This document shows, piece after piece, positions 1 through 7,909 of a stretch of DNA of 64,000 bases. The translations under genes were made by a program, and so were the position numbers. This DNA is from JACDBZ01 sp036262075 (GTDB taxonomy: Bacteria > Chloroflexota > Limnocylindria > QHBO01): assembly GCA_036262075.1 (NCBI GenBank), contig DATAJO010000003.1, positions 44,696 to 108,695 on the forward strand, in the 5' to 3' direction. Positions within the stretch are counted from its first letter, which is position 1; each line of letters starts with the position of its first letter. The notes below the pieces were generated by a model. The model was not told the origin of the DNA. It worked only from the letters and a program-made list of their open reading frames with translations, and did not search any database.

Positions 1-41
1 CCCGGGCGGGCGCCGAGACGCCGGCACAGCAGGGATCGTAG
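1..41 (+). CDS. infC: Possible C-terminal tail of translation initiation factor IF-3 (partial)
   Basis: An open frame enters from the left edge and ends at TAG (39-41), eight bases before rpmI. The visible residues (RAGAETPAQQGS) are a low-complexity tail with no diagnostic motif. The call rests on the widespread infC-rpmI-rplT gene order, so it is positional inference. Confidence 0.3.
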   Translation, partial: RAGAETPAQQGS

Positions 42-48
42 AGAAGCC

Positions 49-258
49 ATGCCGAAGATGAAGACCCACAAGGGGACGGCGAAGCGCTATCGGAAGACCG
101 GCTCCGGGAAGTGGGTCCGGCCGAAGGCCTGGCGCGGCCATCACCTCGAGATCAAGTCGAGCCGCCGCACGCGCCGCTACGCGGGCGTCGCAATCGTGTC
201 GGACGCGCACACCGACCAGCTCGAGCGGCTCATGCCGTACGCTGGCAAGGGGAAGTAG
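49..258 (+). CDS. rpmI: 50S ribosomal protein L35
   Basis: 69-residue basic protein, a little longer than the usual 64-66. It opens with MPKMKTHKGTAKRYRKTGSGK, the L35 signature (PKMKTHK...AKR), and keeps the Arg/Lys-rich body that binds 23S rRNA in the large subunit. It starts at ATG after GAGAAG and is followed three bases later by rplT, so the two are cotranscribed. Bacterial L35 and L20 genes normally follow infC and are often autoregulated by L20; I see no clear L20-binding structure in the short upstream sequence available. Confidence 0.97.
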   Translation: MPKMKTHKGTAKRYRKTGSGKWVRPKAWRGHHLEIKSSRRTRRYAGVAIVSDAHTDQLERLMPYAGKGK

Positions 259-261
259 CCG

Positions 262-621
262 ATGGCCCGAGTCAAGCGCGGCGTCACCGCGCGCCGCCGC
301 CACAAGCGGCTCCTCAACCTCGCCGAGGGCCGGCGCGGAACGCGTTCGACGCTCGTCCGCCCCGCCCGTGAGGCGCTCATCCACGCCCTCGTCTACGCCT
401 ATCGCGATCGGCGCGACCGGAAGCGCGACATGCGCCGCCTCTGGATCGAGCGCATCAACGCCGCCTCGCGGCAGCATGGCGTCCCGTACGGTCGCTTCAT
501 CGCCGGCCTGAAGGCCGCGGGGGTCGAGGTCGACCGGAAGATCCTGGCCGACATGGCGGTCCGCGAGCCCGCGGCGTTCGCCGCGATGGTCGAGACCGCG
601 AAGTCCTCCTTTACCAGCTGA
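262..621 (+). CDS. rplT: 50S ribosomal protein L20
   Basis: 119 residues, the standard length. The N-terminus MARVKRGVTARRRHKRLL and the central segment with YAYRDRRDRKRDMRRLWIER are classic L20 motifs. L20 binds 23S rRNA, is needed early in 50S assembly and in many bacteria represses its own operon. The gene lies three bases after rpmI and is followed at once by a GC-rich hairpin, suggesting that the ribosomal unit ends here before pheS. Confidence 0.98.
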   Translation: MARVKRGVTARRRHKRLLNLAEGRRGTRSTLVRPAREALIHALVYAYRDRRDRKRDMRRLWIERINAASRQHGVPYGRFIAGLKAAGVEVDRKILADMAVREPAAFAAMVETAKSSFTS

Positions 622-641
622 CCGGCGTCACCCGACGCCGG
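622..641 (+). terminator. GC-rich hairpin after rplT
   Basis: Perfect 8-bp inverted repeat CCGGCGTC / GACGCCGG with a 4-nt ACCC loop starting at the base after the rplT stop codon. No T-tract follows, so it could be a weak terminator, an RNA 3'-end stabiliser or an attenuator ahead of pheS. Confidence 0.5.
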
Positions 642-691
642 TCCTCACGGCCCTGTCCCGGATTCCGGGGCGGGGTCGTTCGCTTTGACCG

Positions 692-721
692 ATGATTGAG
701 CACGGACCCATGGACCGATGA
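692..721 (+). other. Possible 9-codon leader ORF overlapping the pheS start
   Basis: ATG at 692 opens MIEHGPMDR and stops at TGA 719-721, which overlaps the pheS ATG (718-720) in an ATGA arrangement. A weak -10-like TTCGCT (679-684) lies 7 nt upstream. The geometry matches the mini-ORFs before murJ and ruvB, but the hexamer is poor and there are no phenylalanine codons, so classical Phe attenuation is unlikely. Confidence 0.3.
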
Positions 722-1800
722 GCCAGCTGCGCACCGACCTCGAGAGCCTGCGCGCCGACGCGAGGGCGCGGCTGGATGCCGCTGCCTCGGCCGACGAGCT
801 CGACGCGCTGCGCCACGAGCTCCTCGGACGCTCGGGCAGGCTGACCGCCCTGCTGAAGCAGCTTGGCAGCGTGCCGGCCGAGGAGCGCCCGGCCATCGGC
901 CAGCTGGCGAACGAGGTCCGTCGCGAGCTGGAGGGCGTGCTCGAGGAGCGCCTGGCTCGGCTCCGGGACGCCGATCTCGATGCGCGGCTCGCGGCCGAGG
1001 CGATCGACATGAGCGCGCCGGGACGCCCGATCCGCGTCGGTCACCTCCACCCGGTCCTGACGCTCATGCGCGACCTGCGCGAGCTGTTCCACGCCTACGG
1101 CTTCGAGGTCTTCGAGGGCCCGGAGGTCGAGACCGAGGAGTACAACTTCGAGCTCCTCAACATCCCGCCCGACCACCCGAGTCGCGACCTGTGGGACACG
1201 CTGTACGTCGCCGAGCCGGGGTCGGTCGAGGCCGGCGAGCCGCGTCCGGCCGAGGACGGCACGATCCTGCGCACCCACACGTCGCCGGTGCAGATCCGGG
1301 CCATGCGCGCGCTCGAGCCGCCCATCCGGGTGATCATGCCCGGTCGCTGCTTCCGCTACGAGGCCGTCGACGCCAGCCACGGCTTCGAGTTCTTCCAGGT
1401 CGAGGGCCTCGTCGTCGACCGCGACACGACGATGGCCGACCTCAAGGGCCTGCTCGAGGAGGTCGCCCGGGCGCTCTACGGCCGCGACGTGGCGACCCGC
1501 TTCCGGCCCGGCTACTACCCGTTCACCGAGCCGAGTGTCGCGTTCGACATCGGCTGCCTCGTCTGCGGTGGAGATGGCTGCCCGGCGTGCAAGCGGAGCG
1601 GCTGGATGACGATCCTCGGTGCCGGGATGGTCCATCCGCGCGTCCTCGAGGCCGGTGGCTACGACCCGGCCGTGTACCAGGGCTACGCCTTCGGCATGGG
1701 ACCGGACCGGATGACGATGCTGCGCCACGGCATCGGCGACATCCGGCTCTTCTTCGGCGCCGACCTGCGCTTCATCACGCAGTTCCCGGAGGGCCGATAG
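718..1800 (+). CDS. pheS: Phenylalanyl-tRNA synthetase alpha subunit
   Basis: 360-residue class II aminoacyl-tRNA synthetase subunit that activates phenylalanine in the alpha2-beta2 enzyme. Visible: an N-terminal coiled-coil region (about 1-90) for tRNA binding, a motif-2-like FRYEAVDASHGFEFFQVEG, the usual bacterial cysteine cluster (CLVCGGDGCPACK) before the active site, and motif 3 GMGPDRMTMLRHGI near the C-terminus. It ends directly against pheT (TAG then ATG with no gap), as expected for a two-subunit operon. Start chosen at ATG 718, which gives the family N-terminus. Confidence 0.97.
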   Translation: MSQLRTDLESLRADARARLDAAASADELDALRHELLGRSGRLTALLKQLGSVPAEERPAIGQLANEVRRELEGVLEERLARLRDADLDARLAAEAIDMSAPGRPIRVGHLHPVLTLMRDLRELFHAYGFEVFEGPEVETEEYNFELLNIPPDHPSRDLWDTLYVAEPGSVEAGEPRPAEDGTILRTHTSPVQIRAMRALEPPIRVIMPGRCFRYEAVDASHGFEFFQVEGLVVDRDTTMADLKGLLEEVARALYGRDVATRFRPGYYPFTEPSVAFDIGCLVCGGDGCPACKRSGWMTILGAGMVHPRVLEAGGYDPAVYQGYAFGMGPDRMTMLRHGIGDIRLFFGADLRFITQFPEGR

Positions 1801-4245
1801 ATGCGCGTGCCCCTCTCCTGGCTGCGCGAGTACGTCGACGTCACCCTCTCGCCGCGCGAGCTCACGGCCGAGCTGACGATGCGCGGCATGGAGGTCAGCG
1901 ACGTCGAGATCGGCGGCGAGGGCTGGCAGAACGTCGTCGTCGGCCGCGTCCTCCACGTCGAGCGGCACCCGAACGCCGACACGCTGTGGCTCACCCGCGT
2001 CGACGTCGGCCCGGCGGGCGGCGAGCTCGAGATCGTGTGCGGCGCCCAGAACCTCGAGGTCGGGCAGCTCGTCCCGGCCGCCCTGCCGGGCGCCGTCCTG
2101 CCCGGCGATCGGCGCATCGAGCGCTCGAAGATCCGCGGCGTGGTGAGCAACGGGATGCTGTGCAGCGCGGTCGAGCTGGGCCTTGGCCCCGATGCCGATG
2201 GGATCCATGTCCTCGGCCACCACGACGAGCTGCCCGTCGGGCAGCCGCTGGGCGAGGCGATCGGCGAGGTCGTGCTCGACGTCGACGTCAAGCCGAACCG
2301 CGGCGACGCGCTGTCGATGGTCGGCCTGGCCCGCGAGATCGCCGCCTTCACCGGCGCCGAGCTCCGGGTTCCCGAGCCGCAGACCGTCGAGGGCGACGTG
2401 GCCGTGGAGGACCGCGTGTCGGTGCGGATCGAGGACCCCGAGCTCTGCCCGCGCTTCACGGCGCTCTGGTTCGACGACGTCGCCAACGGCCCGTCGCCGG
2501 ACTGGATGCAGCAGCGCCTCGTCGCGGCGGGCATGCGGCCGATCAGCGCGGTGGTCGACGTCACGAACTACGTCATGCACGAGCTCGGGCAGCCGCAGCA
2601 CGCGTACGACGCCGATGCGATCCCCGGCGGCGAGATCGTCGTGCGACGCGCCCGGGCGGGGGAGCGGCTCGAGACGATCGACCACGTCGACCGCGCGCTC
2701 GACGAGCGGATGCTCGTCATCGCCGATCGGGAGCGGCCGATCGGCCTGGCCGGGATCATGGGCGGCGCCTCGACCGAGGTCAGCGAGTCGACGAAGCGGG
2801 TGATCCTCGAGTCGGCCATCTTCCATGGCCCGACGATCCGCAACACGGCGCGGCGCCTCGGCCTGCGCTCCGAGGCGAGCATGCGGCACGAGAAGGGCAT
2901 CGGTCCCGACCTGCCGCGCCTCGCCGCGTACCGTGCCGCCCAGCTCATCCAGCAGATCACCGGCGCAACGCTCGCGGCCGGCATCGTCGACAACGATCCG
3001 GGGCCGCATCCGGCGCGACGGGTGAGCGTCAGCGTGTCGCGCATGGAGCGGCTGCTCGGCCTCCCGCTCGACGCGGGACGCGTGCGGCAGCTGCTCGAGC
3101 CGCTCGAGTTCGGCGTCATGGGGGACGGTGACGAGCTCGAGATCAGCGTGCCGTCGCATCGGCTCGACGTTGCGCTCGAGGCGGACGTCGCCGAGGAGGT
3201 GGCGCGGGCCCACGGCTACGAGCGCATCGCCGGCCGCCTGCCACGGGCCGAGCTGCCGCCGTACCGCACCGACCCGAGCGAGCCGCGCAACCGCGTGCGA
3301 CGCGTCCTCGCCGGCATCGGCCTCGACGAGGTCGTGACCCACGCGCTCTTCGACCCCGACGACCTGGATCGCACCGGGTACGACGGCAGCGCGCAGCACC
3401 TCATCCGCCTGTCGAACCCGCTGAGCGAGGCGCATTCCGTGCTGCGGCCGGTGATGGCGCCGTCGCTGCTTTCCTCGCTGGCCGAGAACGCGCGCCGCCG
3501 CCGGCCGGACGCGTGGCTGTTCGAGGTCGGCAAGGTGTACTGGATGCACGACGGGCCGCCCACGCCCCGTGAGCGCGCGTCGGAGACCGCCGGCACCGGG
3601 CGTTACGAGGCCTGGGAGCTCGGGATCGCGCTCAACGGCCGTCCGGTGCCCGTCACCGCCGGCGCCGCGGTCGAGCCGGCCGACGTCGCGACCCTGAAGG
3701 GCATCGTCGACGCGCTCCACGACGCGCTCGGCGCGCCGCGCCCGGAGTACCGCGCCGAGGAGCCCGACACGCGCCATCCGCACCGCCATCCGGGACGCGC
3801 CGGCGTCATCACCGATGCCCAGGGCCGCCCGTACGGGTCGCTCGGCGAGGTGCACCCGCGCGTGGCCGAGGCGTGGGGCCTGCCGGGACGCCCGGTGGAC
3901 GCCACGATCGATCTTCATCGGCTCCTCGAGCTCGTGCCGCAGCGGATCGAGGCCAGGCCGATCCCATCGGCCCAGCCGGTGGATCGCGACCTCGCGGTCG
4001 TGCTCGACGAGACGACGCCGGTCGGCGAGCTGCTCCGCGTGACGCGGATGAGCGCCGGGCCGATGCTGACCGAGCTGACGCTGTTCGACGTCTACCGCGG
4101 CGAGCAGATCGGCGAGGGAAAGGTGAGCTACGCGCTGTCGATGCGCTTCCAGCCGGACGAGGCGGGCGACGAGAAGGCGGTCGAGAAGGCGCTGAACAAG
4201 GTTCGCGGCTCGCTGCGCCATCACCTCGGGGCCGAGATCCGGTAG
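1801..4245 (+). CDS. pheT: Phenylalanyl-tRNA synthetase beta subunit
   Basis: 814 residues, normal for long bacterial PheT. The N-terminus MRVPLSWLREYVDV is diagnostic. Domains in order: EMAP-type tRNA-binding OB fold (about 40-150, including GAQNLEVGQLVPAALPG), B3/B4 editing domain (about 210-390), B5 domain (about 400-475), catalytic-like core, and a C-terminal FDX-ACB anticodon-binding domain (about 720-814, with DRDLAVVLDE and LFDVYRGEQIGEGKVS). It abuts pheS and forms the enzyme with it. The 105 bases after it hold the promoter of the next gene. Confidence 0.97.
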   Translation: MRVPLSWLREYVDVTLSPRELTAELTMRGMEVSDVEIGGEGWQNVVVGRVLHVERHPNADTLWLTRVDVGPAGGELEIVCGAQNLEVGQLVPAALPGAVLPGDRRIERSKIRGVVSNGMLCSAVELGLGPDADGIHVLGHHDELPVGQPLGEAIGEVVLDVDVKPNRGDALSMVGLAREIAAFTGAELRVPEPQTVEGDVAVEDRVSVRIEDPELCPRFTALWFDDVANGPSPDWMQQRLVAAGMRPISAVVDVTNYVMHELGQPQHAYDADAIPGGEIVVRRARAGERLETIDHVDRALDERMLVIADRERPIGLAGIMGGASTEVSESTKRVILESAIFHGPTIRNTARRLGLRSEASMRHEKGIGPDLPRLAAYRAAQLIQQITGATLAAGIVDNDPGPHPARRVSVSVSRMERLLGLPLDAGRVRQLLEPLEFGVMGDGDELEISVPSHRLDVALEADVAEEVARAHGYERIAGRLPRAELPPYRTDPSEPRNRVRRVLAGIGLDEVVTHALFDPDDLDRTGYDGSAQHLIRLSNPLSEAHSVLRPVMAPSLLSSLAENARRRRPDAWLFEVGKVYWMHDGPPTPRERASETAGTGRYEAWELGIALNGRPVPVTAGAAVEPADVATLKGIVDALHDALGAPRPEYRAEEPDTRHPHRHPGRAGVITDAQGRPYGSLGEVHPRVAEAWGLPGRPVDATIDLHRLLELVPQRIEARPIPSAQPVDRDLAVVLDETTPVGELLRVTRMSAGPMLTELTLFDVYRGEQIGEGKVSYALSMRFQPDEAGDEKAVEKALNKVRGSLRHHLGAEIR

Positions 4246-4259
4246 GACCTCCGGTTGCC

Positions 4260-4289
4260 TTGTCCGGCCGCGCCGGGGGCTGGTACCCT
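4260..4289 (+). promoter_or_regulatory. Predicted promoter for the cvpA-mpg-mutS2 unit
   Basis: TTGTCC (4260-4265), 18-nt spacer, TACCCT (4284-4289). Transcription would start near 4296, leaving a leader of about 55 nt with a purine-rich AAGGAG at 4339-4344 before the GTG start at 4351. Confidence 0.45.
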
Positions 4290-4350
4290 TGCGCGCGGCC
4301 CGAGCCTGGGTGACCCATGCCGGGACCGATCCTGATCGAAGGAGCGGCGT

Positions 4351-4905
4351 GTGGAAGTCCTCACCCAGCTGAGCTGGCTGGACCTCGTGATCATCCTCCT
4401 GCTGGCCGTCGGCGTCTTCGTCGGCTTCACGCAGGGCGCGATTCGCTACGCGCTGAACTGCGTGGTGGTCCTCGTCGCCTTCGTGCTGGCGGCGCAGCTG
4501 TACGGTCCGGTGCTCGGCGTCCTCGGCTTCTGGCGCGCCTTCACCCCCGCCGGCCGTGAGCTCATCATCTTCTTCGTCCTGTTCGTCGTCTTCGTCGTCG
4601 GCGGCTGGTTCGCCGTCCGGGCGCTCTACCACCGCACCCGGCTCCCGATCCCGAAGGCGGTCGACGAGATCGTCGGAGCGATCCTCGGGCTGCTGTGGGT
4701 ATCGCTGATCCTCGTCTTCCACCTGCTCGTCCTCGACAGCTTCTTCCTCGGCGATGGACAGGCCGGTGGCTGGCTCGCCGGGTACTACGACGCGATGACC
4801 GGCTCGCTGCTCGTCGGGTACATGCGCGACGCCCTCGTCCCGACCGCCGGCTTCCTCGTCCGCCCGTTCGTTCCGAGCCACATCGCCCAGCTCCTCCAGC
4901 AATGA
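4351..4905 (+). CDS. CvpA-family integral membrane protein
   Basis: 184 residues with about four hydrophobic helices: LDLVIILLLAVGVFVGFTQG, the stretch from ALNCVVVLVAF, a third around IIFFVLFVVFVVGGWF, and a fourth around LLWVSLILVFHLLVL. The N-terminal LDLVI...G...G and total length fit the CvpA/colicin V production family, inner-membrane proteins of uncertain biochemical role. GTG start at 4351 is supported by the upstream AAGGAG. Its stop overlaps the start of mpg (ATGA), so the pair is translationally coupled. Family assignment is fairly safe; specific function is not known. Confidence 0.8.
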   Translation: MEVLTQLSWLDLVIILLLAVGVFVGFTQGAIRYALNCVVVLVAFVLAAQLYGPVLGVLGFWRAFTPAGRELIIFFVLFVVFVVGGWFAVRALYHRTRLPIPKAVDEIVGAILGLLWVSLILVFHLLVLDSFFLGDGQAGGWLAGYYDAMTGSLLVGYMRDALVPTAGFLVRPFVPSHIAQLLQQ

Positions 4906-5513
4906 GTTCGGCCGCGGCCGAGGAACCGGAGCCCCTCGAGCGCGGCTGGTTCGACCGACCGGCTCCCGAGCTGGCCCTCGCGCTCCTCGGCTCCCGGCTC
5001 GTCCACGAGAGCCCGGAGGGGACGGTCGGCGGGCGGATCGTCGAGGTCGAGGCCTATCGCGGGCCGGAGGACCTGGCCGCGCACTCGTCGCGCGGGCGCA
5101 CGGAGCGCAATGCCGTGATGTTCGGCGAGCCCGGGCACCTCTACGTCTACCTCATCTACGGCCTGCACCACTGCATGAACGTCGTCGCCGGCCCCGGCAC
5201 GAAGCCGGAGGCGGTGCTCATCCGAGCCCTCGCCCTGGACGAGGGGATCGACCTGGCCCGCGCCCGTCGAGGCGAGCGGGTGCCGGACCGACGGCTCGCC
5301 TCGGGGCCGGGCAACGTCGGGTCGGCGCTCGGCGTCGACCGGTCGCTGAACGGCGTCGACCTCCTCGAGGGGCCGGTGCGGGTCGTGCCGCGCGAGACGC
5401 CCCGGCCGCGCGTGTCACGCGGCCCGCGCGTCGGCGTCGACTATGCCGGGCCATGGGCGGCACGCCCGTTGCGCTTCTGGATCACCGATGACCCGCACGT
5501 CTCGCGACGCTGA
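4902..5513 (+). CDS. mpg: DNA-3-methyladenine glycosylase (AAG/MPG family)
   Basis: 203 residues, typical for a bacterial alkyladenine glycosylase, which excises alkylated and deaminated purines in base-excision repair. The active-site segment is VEVEAYRGPEDLAAHSSRG, with E50 as the presumed general base. The family motif YVYLIYGLHHCMNVV and the later RLASGPGNVGSALGV (GPG..AL) are also present. ATG 4902 overlaps the cvpA stop. The 3' end overlaps mutS2 by 26 bases, placing two DNA-maintenance genes in one unit. Confidence 0.95.
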   Translation: MSSAAAEEPEPLERGWFDRPAPELALALLGSRLVHESPEGTVGGRIVEVEAYRGPEDLAAHSSRGRTERNAVMFGEPGHLYVYLIYGLHHCMNVVAGPGTKPEAVLIRALALDEGIDLARARRGERVPDRRLASGPGNVGSALGVDRSLNGVDLLEGPVRVVPRETPRPRVSRGPRVGVDYAGPWAARPLRFWITDDPHVSRR

Positions 5514-7905
5514 CCCTGCGCCCGGCGCCGCCGTCGACCCGGGGACGCTCCGCGCCCTCGAGTACGGCGCCATCGTCGAGCGGCTGGCCGGGCTGACCGC
5601 CTTCGAGCCGTCGCGCGAGCTCGCGCTGGCCCTCGAGCCCGTCGCCGACGCGGCGCACGTCGCCCTGCTCCAGGACCAGACCGATGAGGCGGCGCGGCTC
5701 CTCGCCGAGCAGGCACAGGCCTCGATCGGCGGCGCGCGCGACGTCCGGGCGGCCCTCGGCCGCGCCCGGCGCGGTGGCCGCCTCACGCCGGAGGAGCTGC
5801 TCGACATCGCGGCCACGCTCGAGGCGACGGCCTCGTTCGCGTCGCGCCTCGCCGGATGGCGCGACCCGCACCTCGCGGGCGTCCGGGACGAGCTCGACCC
5901 GGCGCCGGAGCTGTCCGAGCGCATCGCGCGCTCGGTCGACGATGCCGGCGAGATCCTCGACACCGCCTCGCCGGAGCTCGCCACGGTCCGGAAGCGCATG
6001 CGCACGGCCCAGGACCGCGTACGGGAGCGGCTGAACGCGATGATCCGCTCCACGGCGCTGGCCGGCGTCATCGGCGAGCCGATCGTCACCGTGCGCGCCG
6101 GCCGCTACGTCATCCCGATCCGCGCCGAGGCGAAGGGCCGGCTGAAGGGCATCGTCCACGACCAGAGCGCGTCGGGCGCCACGCTGTTCGTGGAGCCGCT
6201 CACCGTCGTCGAGCTGAACAACACCTGGACCGAGGCCGCGCTCGCCGCCGAGCGCGAGGAGGAGCGGATCCTCGACGAGCTGTCACGCGCCGTCGAGGCG
6301 CGCGCCGAATCGCTGACCGGCAGCCTCGCGGCGCTCGCCCGAGCCGACCTGTGGATCGCCCGGGCCAGGCTGGGCGAGCAGATGGACGCCGTGCGCCCCG
6401 CCGTCGCCGCCGATGCCGTCGAGCTCCTCTCGGCGCGCCATCCGCTCCTCGGCCCGGAGGTCGTGCCGATCGACCTGCGCCTCGGCGACCGATTCGGGTA
6501 CCGGGCGCTGGTCGTCACCGGCCCGAACACCGGCGGCAAGACGGTCTCGCTCAAGACCCTCGGCCTCCTGTCGCTCATGCACCAGGCCGGGATGCGCGTC
6601 CCCGCCGCTGCCGGCGCGCGCCTGCCGGTGTTCCGCCGCGTCATGGCCGATATCGGCGACGAGCAGTCGATCGCGCAGTCGCTGTCGACCTTCTCGAGCC
6701 ACCTGCGCAACGTCATCCGCTTCGTCGAGGCCGCGGGCCCCGATACCCTCGTCCTGCTCGACGAGGTGGGCGCCGGGACCGATCCGGCGGAGGGATCGGC
6801 CCTGGCCATGGCGATCCTCACCCATCTCCTGGACGCGGGCGCCCACGTGGCCGCCACGACCCACTACGCCGAGCTGAAGACGTTCGCCACCGAGCACCCG
6901 GGCGTGTCGAACGCCGCGGTCGAGTTCGACGTCACGACGCTCCGTCCGACGTACCGTCTGACGATCGGCCTGCCCGGCAAGAGCCAGGCGTTCGCCATCG
7001 CCGAGCGGCTCGGCCTGCCGGGGCCGATCCTCGAGGACGCGCGGAGCCGGATCTCGGCCGAGCACGCGACGATGGAGGAGACGCTCGCCGCCATCGCGCG
7101 GGCCGAGGAGGAGCAGGCGAAGGCGCTCGAGGCGGCGACGAGCGAGCGCCGGGCCGCGGCCGAGGAGCGGGAGCTCGCCCGCAGCGGCGTCGCCCGCGCC
7201 CGGCGCGAGGCGGCCGAGATCCTGGCCGATGCCCGCCGTGCCGCCGATGCGCTCCTCGCCCGCGCCGAGCGCGAGGTCGCCGAGGTTCGCCGCGAGCTCA
7301 CGCGACAGCGCAACCTCGCCTCCGGCGCCCGAACGCGCCCGCATGCCGATGCGCTCGAGGAGCTGGGCCGGCGCACCGCCCGCGCCCGCGAGGAGACGGC
7401 GACCTCACCGGCGGCTGAGGCCGAGCAGGAACCCGAGGCGCAGGCGCCGGTTCCCCGCGTCGGCCTGTGGGCGCGCTCCCGGACGCTCGGCTCGACCGGG
7501 CGGATCGTCGACATCAGCGGCCGCACCGGCCGCGTGACGCTCGAGACCGAGGGGGCGCGGCTCGTCGTGCCGGCCGACGACGTCGAGGTCGTCCCGGAGC
7601 CGATCCGCGGCCCGAGCCCGCGTGACCTCGAGGCCGAGGAGCTCCGCCGCCGTGCCGCGGCCCGCGTCTCGCCGACGCTCAACCTGCGCGGCGAGCGCGT
7701 GGAGGCGGCGCTCGAGCAGCTCGACGCGTACCTCGACGAGGCGCTCCTCGCGGGGCTCGACAGCGTGACGATCGTCCACGGCTCGGGGACCGGCGCCCTG
7801 CGTCGCGCGATCCGCGAGCGGCTCGCCGAGCATCCCCGCGTGCGCTCGGTGCGCGGCGGGCGACGCGAGGAGGGCGGCGAGGGAGCGACGATCGCCGAGC
7901 TCTGA
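5488..7905 (+). CDS. mutS2: Endonuclease MutS2
   Basis: 805 residues. MutS2 lacks the mismatch-recognition domain of MutS, suppresses homologous recombination and in some bacteria acts in ribosome rescue. Seen here: an N-terminal core-like region beginning LRALEYGAIVERLAGLT, the lever/clamp region, the ATPase with Walker A GPNTGGKT (about 345-352) and Walker B followed by DEVGAGTDPAEGS, a long Arg/Glu/Ala-rich coiled coil (about 525-650), and a C-terminal Smr nuclease domain with LNLRGERVEAAL and VHGSGTGALR. ATG 5488 lies inside the 3' end of mpg and gives the family N-terminus. Confidence 0.95.
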   Translation: MTRTSRDADPAPGAAVDPGTLRALEYGAIVERLAGLTAFEPSRELALALEPVADAAHVALLQDQTDEAARLLAEQAQASIGGARDVRAALGRARRGGRLTPEELLDIAATLEATASFASRLAGWRDPHLAGVRDELDPAPELSERIARSVDDAGEILDTASPELATVRKRMRTAQDRVRERLNAMIRSTALAGVIGEPIVTVRAGRYVIPIRAEAKGRLKGIVHDQSASGATLFVEPLTVVELNNTWTEAALAAEREEERILDELSRAVEARAESLTGSLAALARADLWIARARLGEQMDAVRPAVAADAVELLSARHPLLGPEVVPIDLRLGDRFGYRALVVTGPNTGGKTVSLKTLGLLSLMHQAGMRVPAAAGARLPVFRRVMADIGDEQSIAQSLSTFSSHLRNVIRFVEAAGPDTLVLLDEVGAGTDPAEGSALAMAILTHLLDAGAHVAATTHYAELKTFATEHPGVSNAAVEFDVTTLRPTYRLTIGLPGKSQAFAIAERLGLPGPILEDARSRISAEHATMEETLAAIARAEEEQAKALEAATSERRAAAEERELARSGVARARREAAEILADARRAADALLARAEREVAEVRRELTRQRNLASGARTRPHADALEELGRRTARAREETATSPAAEAEQEPEAQAPVPRVGLWARSRTLGSTGRIVDISGRTGRVTLETEGARLVVPADDVEVVPEPIRGPSPRDLEAEELRRRAAARVSPTLNLRGERVEAALEQLDAYLDEALLAGLDSVTIVHGSGTGALRRAIRERLAEHPRVRSVRGGRREEGGEGATIAEL

Positions 7906-7909
7906 ACCC

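Noticed and set aside
628..4902. A 1,424-codon open frame on the minus strand opposite pheS-pheT-cvpA
   Set aside because: It is a GC-rich antisense shadow: low-complexity Arg/Asp/Glu/Ala composition, no motifs, and fully covered by well-recognised genes on the plus strand.
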